5,417 bases of DNA from assembly GCA_023419995.1 (NCBI GenBank), contig JAEZXF010000428.1, positions 1-5,417 on the forward strand, given 5' to 3'. Below are positions 1 through 5,417 of this stretch, one piece after another. A program made the position numbers and the translations under genes. The DNA is from Pseudomonadota bacterium (GTDB taxonomy: Bacteria > Pseudomonadota > Alphaproteobacteria > Rhizobiales > Rhizobiaceae). Within the stretch, counting starts at the first letter, position 1, and each line of letters opens with the position of its first letter. The notes beneath the pieces were generated by a model. It saw nothing but the letters and a program-made list of their open reading frames with translations. It was not told the origin of the DNA and ran no database searches.

Positions 1-1
1 G

Positions 2-313
2 GCCGAGACCCCGCTCGCCGAGGCCGATCCGCAGCGCGGCCTCGTCAAGATCAATCCCCTCGCCGACGTCTCCCTCGACGAGATCAGGACCTACGCGGCC
101 GCGCACGCCGTTCCCCTCAACCCGCTCCACGCCCGCGGCTATCCCTCCATCGGCTGCGAGCCGTGCACCCGCGCCATCAAGCCCGGCGAGCCCGAGCGCG
201 CCGGCCGCTGGTGGTGGGAGCAGGACCAGACGCGCGAATGCGGGCTGCACGTCAGGACCCCGCCGCCTCCCGCCTCCCTCCTCCATCAGAAAGCCGAAAC
301 CCCTCCCACATGA
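2..313 (+). CDS. cysH: Adenylyl-sulfate (APS) reductase, [4Fe-4S] type, C-terminal part (5' end outside window)
   Basis: Only the last 103 codons are present; the reading frame enters at base 2 and stops at TGA 311-313. The enzyme reduces APS (or PAPS in the other subclass) to sulfite in the cytoplasm using thioredoxin. Visible in the fragment are [11 protein letters not shown] (fragment residues 46-56) with Cys52 and Cys55, and RECGLH (residues 78-83) with the catalytic Cys80. The CxxC pair is family knowledge for cluster-binding APS reductases and is absent from E. coli-type PAPS reductase; its partner CC pair would lie upstream of the window. ECGLH normally lies near the end of the protein; here a 20-residue Pro-rich tail follows it and carries the frame to the cysD start. 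The stop overlaps the cysD ATG (ATGA, 310-313), implying coupling. Family assignment is firm. APS rather than PAPS specificity is inferred from the second Cys pair and from the CysC-less CysN nearby. Confidence 0.93.
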   Translation, partial: AETPLAEADPQRGLVKINPLADVSLDEIRTYAAAHAVPLNPLHARGYPSIGCEPCTRAIKPGEPERAGRWWWEQDQTRECGLHVRTPPPPASLLHQKAETPPT

Positions 314-1260
314 CAGCCGTTCCTGCCCGCTCGCCCTCCTCCAGCGACCAGAAGACCTCGCGGCTGTCGCCGCACCTCAAGGCGCTGGAGAACGAGGCGA
401 TCCACATCTTCCGCGAGGTCGCGGCCGAGTTCGAGCGTCCGGTGATGCTCTACTCGGTCGGCAAGGACTCCTCCGTGCTGCTGCACGTCGCCTACAAGGC
501 GTTCTATCCCGAGCCGGTGCCGTTCCCGCTGCTCCACGTCGACACCGGCTGGAAGTTCGCGCAGATGATCGAGTTCCGCGACCGCGCCGCGCGCGACCTC
601 GGGCTCGACCTCAGGGTGCACACCAACCCGCGCGGCGCGGTCGAGGGCCTGAGCCCGTTCGTCCACGGCTCGTCCCACTTCACCGACGTGATGAAGACCG
701 AGGCGCTGAGGCAGGCGCTCGACGCCGGCCGCTACGACGCCGCTTTCGGCGGCGCGCGGCGCGACGAGGACGCCTCGCGCTCGAAGGAGCGGATCTTCTC
801 CTTCCGCTCGGCCGACCACCGCTGGGACGCCCGCAACCAGCGGCCGGAGCTGTGGTCGCTCTACAACGGCCGCATCGCCAGGGGCGAGAGCGTGCGCGTG
901 TTTCCCCTGTCCAACTGGACCGAGCTCGACATCTGGCACTACATCAAGGCCGAGGACATCCCGATCGTCGACCTCTACTTCGCCAGGCGGCGGCCGTTCG
1001 TGCTGCGCGACGGCATGATCATCCTGGCGGAGGATCCGCGGCTGGAGCTGTGGCCGGGCGAGATCCGCCAGGAGGACATGATCCGCTTCCGCACGCTGGG
1101 CTGCTTCGCGCTGTCGGGCGGCATCCGCTCGCAGGCCGCCACCATCGACGACATCATCTCCGAGATCACCACCGCGACCGTCTCCGAACGGCAGGGCCGC
1201 GCCATCGACCACGACGAGGCCGGCTCGATGGAGAAGAAGAAGCTCGAGGGCTATTTCTGA
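310..1260 (+). CDS. cysD: Sulfate adenylyltransferase (ATP sulfurylase) small subunit CysD
   Basis: This is the catalytic small subunit of ATP sulfurylase: with the GTPase CysN it makes APS and pyrophosphate from sulfate and ATP in the cytoplasm. The 316-residue protein is slightly longer than the usual ~300 residues. It is an N-type PP-ATPase: the PP-loop SVGKDS is at residues 49-54, followed by the family signature [17 protein letters not shown] is at 147-153, SRSKER at 156-161, then [20 protein letters not shown] and RFRTLGC, and the typical C-terminus [12 protein letters not shown] at 305-316. The frame is open upstream to an ATG at 163, but that part overlaps cysH and has no CysD similarity. 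ATG 310 gives a normal N-terminus and overlaps the cysH stop by 4 bp. No strong Shine-Dalgarno is visible before it, which fits translational coupling to cysH. The first ~18 residues are a Ser/Pro/Ala-rich, probably disordered leader. Confidence 0.98.
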   Translation: MTAVPARSPSSSDQKTSRLSPHLKALENEAIHIFREVAAEFERPVMLYSVGKDSSVLLHVAYKAFYPEPVPFPLLHVDTGWKFAQMIEFRDRAARDLGLDLRVHTNPRGAVEGLSPFVHGSSHFTDVMKTEALRQALDAGRYDAAFGGARRDEDASRSKERIFSFRSADHRWDARNQRPELWSLYNGRIARGESVRVFPLSNWTELDIWHYIKAEDIPIVDLYFARRRPFVLRDGMIILAEDPRLELWPGEIRQEDMIRFRTLGCFALSGGIRSQAATIDDIISEITTATVSERQGRAIDHDEAGSMEKKKLEGYF

Positions 1261-1262
1261 TG
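1246..1262 (+). promoter_or_regulatory. cysN ribosome binding site and TGATG stop/start overlap
   Basis: GAGGG (1246-1250) lies inside the last codons of cysD, 9 nt before the cysN ATG at 1260-1262. The cysD stop TGA (1258-1260) shares its A with this ATG. This supports the chosen cysN start and suggests that ribosomes finishing cysD re-initiate on cysN, as expected for two subunits of one enzyme. Confidence 0.7.
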
Positions 1263-2726
1263 CATCAGGAACCAGCCATCGCCGGCGAGGCGCAGGCCGG
1301 CCGCACGGACGCGCCGCAGATCGCCGCCGAAAGCCCGGGCGGCTCCGGCCCGTTCGCCGCCCAGTCGGCGCAGCGCCTGCGCTTCATCGTCTGCGGCAGC
1401 GACGACGACGGCAAGTCGACGCTGATCGGCCGCCTGCTGTGGGACACGAAGTCGGTGGCGGACGACCACCGCGCCGCGCTCGTCGCCAAGGGTTCGCGCC
1501 AGAACGACCTGTCGCTGCCCGATTTCGGCCTGCTGCTCGACGGCCTAAAGGCCGAGCAGGAGCAGGGCATCACCATCGACGTCGCCTACCGCTATTTCCA
1601 GACGCCGCGGCGCGCCTTCATCGTCGCCGACACGCCGGGCCACGAGCAGTACACGCGCAACATGGCGACGGGCGCCTCGACCGCCGACCTCGCCGTGCTG
1701 CTGGTCGACGCGCGCGCCGGCCTGCTGGAGCAGACGCGCCGCCACGCCGCGATCGTCAACCTGATGGGCATCCGCCAGATCATCCTCGCGGTCAACAAGA
1801 TCGACCTCGTCGGCTACGACAAGGCCGCCTTCGACAGGATCGAGCGCGCTTTCCGCGCCTATGCCGGGCTTCTCGGCGATTTCCGCATCACCGCCATCCC
1901 GATCTCGGCGCTGAAGGGCGAGAACATCGTCGACATCGGCCCCGATGTCCTCGGCTGGTACGAGGGCCCGACGCTGGTCGAGGCGCTGGAGGCCGCGGAG
2001 CCGGCCGCCCGCTCGCGCCTGCCCTTCCGCATGCCGATCCAGCGCGTGTCCCGCCCCGGCGAGCGCGTCCGCGGCTATCAGGGCACCATCGCCGCCGGCG
2101 CGCTCGCCGCCGGGGACCGCGTCGTCGTGGCCCATTCGGGCGAGGAGGTCACGGTCACGCGCATCGTCACCTATGACGGCAACATCGGGCAGGCCGAGGC
2201 CGGCGACGCGGTCACGCTCGCCTTCGACCGGCCGATCGATGCCGCGCGCGGCGACATCCTCGCCCTGCCGGGGTCGCTGCCGCTCGCCGGCAAGGGCTTC
2301 GCCGCCACCGTCGTCTCGCTCCAGACCCGCGGGCTGACCGACGGGGCGCGCCTGCTGCTGAAGGCAGCCGGCCGCGTCAAGCGCGTGCGGCTGCGCGTCA
2401 GCGAGGTCTACGACCTCACCACCGGCGAATGGACGCCCTCCCCGACGCTGCCGGTCAACGCCATCGGCCGCATCCGGATCCGGTTCGACGAGGACCAGCA
2501 TTTCGACCGCTTCGCCGACTGCCGCGAGACCGGCGCCTTCATCCTGATCGACCCGCAGACCAACGCCACGCTCGCCGGCGGCATGGTCCTCGACCTGGCC
2601 GCGGCCGAAGAGGCATCCGGCGACCGCGTGACGCTGAGCCTGCCGCGCGACCTCGCCGAGCTGCTGCTCGCCCAGCCGGCGGCGCGGGCGCGGCGGGGCG
2701 AGATCACGGTGACCGCAGAGCCCTAG
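1260..2726 (+). CDS. cysN: Sulfate adenylyltransferase large subunit (GTPase) CysN, without CysC domain
   Basis: CysN couples GTP hydrolysis to APS synthesis by CysD. The 488-residue protein has the translation-factor GTPase layout. The P-loop GSDDDGKST is at residues 46-54, switch I EQGITIDVAYRYF at 101-113, G3 DTPGHEQYTRNM at 124-135, and G4 NKID at 179-182. A G5-like ISAL follows, then beta-barrel domains from about residue 255 ending in the family motif TGAFILIDPQTNATLAGGMV. About 39 low-complexity Ala/Gly residues precede the GTPase domain, with no in-frame ATG or GTG within them, so ATG 1260 is the best start; it shares its A with the cysD stop (TGATG). GAGGG at 1246-1250 lies 9 nt upstream as a ribosome binding site. 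The length matches stand-alone CysN (475 in E. coli). The rhizobial NodQ/CysNC form carries a further ~170-residue APS kinase domain, which is absent here. Asp48 stands where Val is usual in the P-loop. Confidence 0.98.
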   Translation: MHQEPAIAGEAQAGRTDAPQIAAESPGGSGPFAAQSAQRLRFIVCGSDDDGKSTLIGRLLWDTKSVADDHRAALVAKGSRQNDLSLPDFGLLLDGLKAEQEQGITIDVAYRYFQTPRRAFIVADTPGHEQYTRNMATGASTADLAVLLVDARAGLLEQTRRHAAIVNLMGIRQIILAVNKIDLVGYDKAAFDRIERAFRAYAGLLGDFRITAIPISALKGENIVDIGPDVLGWYEGPTLVEALEAAEPAARSRLPFRMPIQRVSRPGERVRGYQGTIAAGALAAGDRVVVAHSGEEVTVTRIVTYDGNIGQAEAGDAVTLAFDRPIDAARGDILALPGSLPLAGKGFAATVVSLQTRGLTDGARLLLKAAGRVKRVRLRVSEVYDLTTGEWTPSPTLPVNAIGRIRIRFDEDQHFDRFADCRETGAFILIDPQTNATLAGGMVLDLAAAEEASGDRVTLSLPRDLAELLLAQPAARARRGEITVTAEP

Positions 2727-2914
2727 CCTCCCGCCCGGCCCGCCACACACCCTCCGTGCCGCCGGTCAGGAACCGCGCGGCGTCTGACGCTTCGTGCAAC
2801 GGTGGAATATCCGATGCCCGATTCGGCCTTTTGGCGAAAAATCCGTTCCGTCGGAAGACGCCGCGCGACAGACCATCCCTTCAGCGGCGGCGGCCTTGCG
2901 GCGACAATGGCCGC
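2727..2914 (+). other. cysN-cysG intergenic region, likely carries regulatory sequence
   Basis: This 188-bp stretch is the only sizeable non-coding gap in the window. It includes an AT-richer patch around 2803-2850, unlike the neighbouring coding DNA. Small inverted repeats are visible: GCGTC-T-GACGC at 2780-2790; TTCGGCC-TTTT-GGCGAA at 2822-2838, with one bulged G; and TTCCG-T-CGGAA at 2846-2856. The last overlaps an alternative CGTC-GGAA-GACG stem-loop at 2849-2860. No stem followed by a T run is present, so there is no clear rho-independent terminator for cysN. The cysG frame stays open through the region and includes a GTG at 2756, but the translation has no siroheme synthase similarity. 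Read-through transcription from cysN and a separate cysG promoter are both possible. Confidence 0.55.
2783..2810 (+). promoter_or_regulatory. Weak candidate promoter for cysG-DUF2849-cysI
   Basis: TCTGAC (2783-2788) and GAATAT (2805-2810) are separated by 16 nt. Each matches four of six positions of the rhizobial housekeeping consensus CTTGAC-N17-CTATAT. The -35-like element sits inside the perfect palindrome GCGTC-T-GACGC (2780-2790), which could be an operator or chance. This is the best pair I found by eye in the gap, but it is weak and nothing in the sequence proves its use. Confidence 0.25.
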
Positions 2915-4351
2915 ATGAGCGACAACAGTTCCTCCCCGGCCAGGCTGAACGCCTTTCCCGTCTTCCTCAAGGTCGACCGGCGCACCGTCGTCGTCGCCGG
3001 CGAAGGCGACGCCGCCCTCGCCAAGGCGCGGCTGCTGGCGCAGTCGACGGCGCGCCTGCGCATCGTCGCCGAGAGCCCGCAGCCGCAGCTTGCCGAATGG
3101 GCGGCCGCCAGCGGCGCCGAGATCGTCCGCGCGCCGTGGGACGACGCCCATCTCGACGGCTCGGTGCTGGCTTTCGCCGCCACCGGCGACGCTGGCCGCG
3201 ACGCCGCCATCGCCGATGCGGCGCGCCGGGCCGGCATTCCGGTCAACGCCGTCGACCGGCCCGAGCTGTGCGATTTCTACACCCCGGCGCTGGTCAACCG
3301 CGCGCCGGTCGCGGTCGCCATCGGCACCGAGGGGGCGGGGCCCGTGCTGTCGCAGATGATCCGCGCCGCGATCGACCGGATGCTGCCGCCGCATCTCGGC
3401 CGGCTGGCCGCGCTCGCCGCACGCTGGCGCGACACGGTCAACGCCACGGTGCCGTTCGGGACGACCCGCCGGCTGTTCTGGAAATCGTTCTTCACCGGCG
3501 CCCCGGCCCGGGCGATCGAGGCCGGCGACGAGGCCGCGGCGGAGGAAGCCGCCTCGCGTCTCGTCGCATCCAACGGCCGCGAGGCAGGTCATGTCGCGCT
3601 GGTCGGCGCAGGCCCCGGCGCGGAAGACCTCGTCACCTTGCGTGCCCAGCGCCTGCTGATGGAGGCCGATGTCATCGTCCACGACGCGCTGGTGCCCGAG
3701 GGCGTGGTCGCCCTCGGCCGGCGCGACGCCGAGCGCATCGCCGCCGGCAAGCGCAAGGGCAGCCACACCCGGACCCAGGACGAGATCAACGGTCTGCTCG
3801 TGGCGCTGGCCCGCGAGGGCAAGCGCGTGGTGCGCCTCAAATCCGGCGATCCGCTGGTCTTCGGCCGGGCCGGCGAGGAGATCGCCGCGCTGCGGGAGGC
3901 GGGCGTCTCGTTCGAGATCGCCCCCGGCGTCACCGCGGCGCTCGCCGCCGCCGCCGACTTCGAGCTGCCGCTGACGTTGCGCGGCGTGTCCTCGTCGCTG
4001 GTGCTGACGACCGGCCACGACCTGAAGAGCCAGGCGCTTCCCGACTGGGCGAAGCTCGCCATCGCCGGCGCAACCGTCGCGGTCTATATGGGCCGCAGCA
4101 ACGCGGCCGAGGTCGCCGCCCTGCTCGCGGAGGCCGGCCTTTCCCCCGACACAGCGGTCGCCGTGGTGGAGAACGCCAGCCTTCCTTCCCGCCGTCGCCT
4201 GCACGGCACCCTCGCCGACCTGCCCTCGCTGCAGGAACGCGCCGACCTCGCCGGCCCGGTCATGACGATCATCGGCGACGCGGTCGCCGGCGCTGGCTTC
4301 ACCGCGTCGGAGCCGCTTTCCGCCCGTATCGTTGCCGATGCCCCAGCCTGA
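2915..4351 (+). CDS. cysG: Siroheme synthase CysG (uroporphyrinogen III methyltransferase / precorrin-2 dehydrogenase / ferrochelatase)
   Basis: CysG makes siroheme, the cofactor of CysI, from uroporphyrinogen III. At 478 residues it matches the full-length fused enzyme (457 in E. coli). The N-terminal dehydrogenase/ferrochelatase module has the NAD-binding GEGDAALAK at residues 29-37 and NAVD with Asp114, equivalent to catalytic Asp104 of the enteric enzyme. A linker with RRLFWKSFF follows. The SAM-dependent methyltransferase module begins at VALVGAGPG (227-235), with Asp257 and Lys279 (AGKRKG) matching enteric Asp248 and Lys270, RLKSGDP, and YMG with Met392 (enteric Met382). Thr138 occupies the position of Ser128, the phosphoserine reported in Salmonella CysG. 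ATG 2915 is chosen because alignment to known CysG begins about ten residues later; an in-frame GTG at 2756 would add unrelated sequence. No strong Shine-Dalgarno is visible. The gene is followed by an 18-bp spacer and DUF2849, indicating an operon. Confidence 0.97.
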   Translation: MSDNSSSPARLNAFPVFLKVDRRTVVVAGEGDAALAKARLLAQSTARLRIVAESPQPQLAEWAAASGAEIVRAPWDDAHLDGSVLAFAATGDAGRDAAIADAARRAGIPVNAVDRPELCDFYTPALVNRAPVAVAIGTEGAGPVLSQMIRAAIDRMLPPHLGRLAALAARWRDTVNATVPFGTTRRLFWKSFFTGAPARAIEAGDEAAAEEAASRLVASNGREAGHVALVGAGPGAEDLVTLRAQRLLMEADVIVHDALVPEGVVALGRRDAERIAAGKRKGSHTRTQDEINGLLVALAREGKRVVRLKSGDPLVFGRAGEEIAALREAGVSFEIAPGVTAALAAAADFELPLTLRGVSSSLVLTTGHDLKSQALPDWAKLAIAGATVAVYMGRSNAAEVAALLAEAGLSPDTAVAVVENASLPSRRRLHGTLADLPSLQERADLAGPVMTIIGDAVAGAGFTASEPLSARIVADAPA

Positions 4352-4355
4352 ACAC

Positions 4356-4359
4356 GGAG
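4356..4359 (+). promoter_or_regulatory. Ribosome binding site of the DUF2849 gene
   Basis: GGAG lies in the 18-bp spacer after cysG, 10 nt before ATG 4370. The distance is slightly long but acceptable, and it supports the start at 4370. Confidence 0.5.
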
Positions 4360-4369
4360 CCCCCCGTCG

Positions 4370-4678
4370 ATGAAGATCCTGACTGCGAACCGCCTCGCCG
4401 ACGGCGAGGTCGTGTGGCTCGCGCCCGACCATTCCTGGGCCGTGTCGATCGAGGCGGCCGAGATCGCCCGCGACAAGGCCGCCGAGGAGGCGCTGGAGCG
4501 CATCGGCAGGGCGGCCCTGTCCGGCAACCAGGTGGTCGACGTCGCGCTGGTCGACGTCGCGGTCGTCGACGGCGCGATCCGGCCGCTCCGGCTGCGCGAG
4601 CGCATCCGCGCCGCCGGCCCCACCAACCGCACGGACCTCGGCAAGCAGGCGCGGCCCCGCCCGGCCGTCGCCGCCTGA
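4370..4678 (+). CDS. DUF2849 family protein of the sulfite reductase operon
   Basis: This is a 102-residue protein of unknown function. I recognise it as the small alphaproteobacterial family DUF2849, often encoded next to cysI. The recognisable features are the N-terminal MKILTANRLADGEVVWL (residues 1-17), a central helix-forming Ala/Glu-rich stretch (about 28-50) and the C-terminal RERIRAAGPTNRTDLGKQA. There is no signal peptide, no membrane segment and no cysteine, so it is probably cytoplasmic and unlikely to bind an Fe-S cluster itself. It lies 18 bp after cysG and 16 bp before cysI, so all three are probably co-transcribed. A role linked to sulfite reductase or siroheme (assembly, electron transfer or regulation) is inferred from position only. 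A 15-bp near-perfect tandem repeat inside the gene encodes VDVAL/VDVAV. Confidence 0.93.
   Translation: MKILTANRLADGEVVWLAPDHSWAVSIEAAEIARDKAAEEALERIGRAALSGNQVVDVALVDVAVVDGAIRPLRLRERIRAAGPTNRTDLGKQARPRPAVAA
4533..4562 (+). repeat. Two-copy 15-bp tandem repeat within the DUF2849 gene
   Basis: The unit TGGTCGACGTCGCGC (4533-4547) is followed directly by the same sequence with one change at the last base (4548-4562), and then by a degenerate partial copy starting TCGTCGACG. It keeps the reading frame and encodes the hydrophobic alternation VDVALVDVAVVDG. Because 15 is a multiple of three, gain or loss of a unit would not break the gene. It may be a small duplication or simply codon bias acting on a Val/Asp/Ala-rich strand. 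Confidence 0.7.
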
Positions 4679-4683
4679 CACCC

Positions 4684-4689
4684 GGAAAG
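4684..4689 (+). promoter_or_regulatory. Ribosome binding site of cysI
   Basis: GGAAAG lies in the 16-bp spacer after the DUF2849 stop, 5 nt before ATG 4695. It supports the start chosen for cysI. Confidence 0.55.
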
Positions 4690-4694
4690 CCGGC

Positions 4695-5417
4695 ATGTAC
4701 CGCTACGACGAATTCGACCATGGCTTCGTGAAGGCCCGCGTCGCCGAGTTCCGCGACCAGGTGGAGCGCCGGCTCAGCGGCGAGATCACCGAGGACCAGT
4801 TCAGGCCGCTCAGGCTGATGAACGGCGTCTACCTCCAGCTTCACGCCTACATGCTGCGCATCGCCATTCCCTACGGCACGCTGAACGCGCGCCAGATGCG
4901 CCGGCTCGCCCGGATCGCGCGCACCTACGACAAGGGCTACGGCCACTTCACCACGCGCCAGAACATCCAGTTCAACTGGCCGGCGCTGTCGGACATCCCC
5001 GCCATCCTCGCCGAGCTGGCCGAGGTCCAGATGCACGCGCTCCAGACGAGCGGAAACTGCATCCGCAACGTCACCGCCGACCATTTCGCGGGCGCAGCCG
5101 CCGACGAGGTCGCCGACCCCCGCCCCTATGCCGAGATCCTGCGGCAGTGGTCGTCGGTGCACCCGGAGTTCTCCTACCTGCCGCGCAAGTTCAAGATCGC
5201 GGTGACGGGCGCGGCGCGCGACCGCGCCGCCATTCAGGTCCACGACATCGGCCTGCACCTGAAGAGGAACGCCGCCGGCGAGCTCGGCTTCGCCGTCTAT
5301 GTCGGCGGCGGACAGGGGCGCACGCCGCTGATCGCCAAGAAGATCCGCGATTTCCTGCCCGAGAAGGAGCTGCTCGCCTATGCGACGGCGATCCTGCGCG
5401 TCTACAACCTGCACGGC
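4695..5417 (+). CDS. cysI: Sulfite reductase hemoprotein (nitrite/sulfite reductase family), N-terminal part (3' end outside window)
   Basis: The first 241 codons are present and run in frame off the window end; family members are about 550 residues. The enzyme performs the six-electron reduction of sulfite to sulfide in the cytoplasm using siroheme coupled to a [4Fe-4S] cluster. The start MYRYDEFDHGFV is typical of alphaproteobacterial CysI. TTRQNIQF (residues 86-93) includes Arg88, NCIRNV includes Arg124, and LPRKFKIAV includes Lys165 and Lys167. By motif these correspond to siroheme-contacting Arg83, Arg153, Lys215 and Lys217 of E. coli sulfite reductase; the match is by eye. The cluster-binding cysteines would lie beyond the window. 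Nitrite reductases share this fold, so the sulfite assignment rests mainly on the cys gene context. The electron donor (ferredoxin or a flavoprotein such as CysJ) cannot be told from this part. Confidence 0.95.
   Translation, partial: MYRYDEFDHGFVKARVAEFRDQVERRLSGEITEDQFRPLRLMNGVYLQLHAYMLRIAIPYGTLNARQMRRLARIARTYDKGYGHFTTRQNIQFNWPALSDIPAILAELAEVQMHALQTSGNCIRNVTADHFAGAAADEVADPRPYAEILRQWSSVHPEFSYLPRKFKIAVTGAARDRAAIQVHDIGLHLKRNAAGELGFAVYVGGGQGRTPLIAKKIRDFLPEKELLAYATAILRVYNLHG

Noticed and set aside
852..1259. Upstream extension of the cysN frame to an ATG at 852.
   Set aside because: It lies inside cysD in another frame, has Arg/His-rich translation without CysN similarity, and the TGATG start at 1260 has a good ribosome binding site.
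1545..2750. Long minus-strand open frame opposite cysN (401 codons).
   Set aside because: It is a GC-bias shadow of cysN, which has full motif support on the plus strand.
2822..2838. Hairpin TTCGGCC-TTTT-GGCGAA considered as a rho-independent terminator for cysN.
   Set aside because: The stem is short and bulged, and it is followed by an A run rather than a T run on the plus strand.
2756..2914. Alternative GTG start for cysG at 2756, adding 53 residues.
   Set aside because: The added residues have no similarity to CysG, the region is AT-richer, and ATG 2915 already leaves about ten residues before the conserved N-terminus.
2727..2914. Riboswitch upstream of cysG (SAM or cobalamin type).
   Set aside because: I could not find conserved core elements such as a B12 box or SAM riboswitch helices, and the gap is short for a cobalamin riboswitch.
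2723..4696. Very long open frame on the minus strand covering cysG and the DUF2849 gene (657 codons).
   Set aside because: Its translation is low-complexity Arg/Gly/Ala/Asp sequence with no recognisable domain. It mirrors the high-GC codon pattern of the real genes on the plus strand.
4299..5414. Minus-strand open frame opposite DUF2849 and cysI (371 codons).
   Set aside because: It has no recognisable family, an Arg/Pro-rich low-complexity C-terminal half, and overlaps two well-supported plus-strand genes.
1..5417. Novel defence, mobile or otherwise undescribed system.
   Set aside because: Every gene belongs to the sulfate assimilation pathway or its known accessory family. There are no transposase genes, integrases, direct-repeat arrays or abrupt base-composition changes.

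Overview
The window is a compact, all-plus-strand assimilatory sulfate reduction cluster. The order is cysH (3' end only), cysD, cysN, a 188-bp gap, cysG, a DUF2849 gene and cysI (5' end only). The DNA is very GC-rich (about 70% judged by eye), with strong G/C at third codon positions and overlapping or tightly packed genes. A DUF2849 gene between siroheme synthase and sulfite reductase is a known alphaproteobacterial arrangement. I infer a high-GC alphaproteobacterium, most likely Hyphomicrobiales (Rhizobiales), but the genus cannot be read from this sequence.

Block 1 (1-2726) is cysH-cysD-cysN. The cysH stop and cysD start overlap as ATGA, and the cysD stop and cysN start overlap as TGATG, so the three genes are probably translationally coupled. 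CysD and CysN form ATP sulfurylase, which activates sulfate to adenosine 5'-phosphosulfate (APS). The CysH fragment has the second Cys pair of the [4Fe-4S] APS reductase class, and CysN ends without a fused APS kinase (CysC) domain. Together these point to direct reduction of APS to sulfite without PAPS.

The gap at 2727-2914 holds no convincing gene. It contains an AT-richer patch, a weak promoter-like pair and several small inverted repeats, so it may be the start of a second transcript.

Block 2 (2915-5417) is cysG-DUF2849-cysI with 16-18 bp spacers. CysG makes siroheme from uroporphyrinogen III. CysI uses siroheme and a [4Fe-4S] cluster to reduce sulfite to sulfide. The small DUF2849 protein is conserved in this setting but has no known function. 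Blocks 1 and 2 are therefore consecutive steps of one pathway: sulfate to APS to sulfite to sulfide, plus cofactor supply.

I found no tRNA, rRNA, CRISPR array, insertion sequence or sign of recent transfer. The cluster is mostly ordinary. The points worth checking are the block order, the cysN-cysG intergenic region and the uncharacterised DUF2849 gene.
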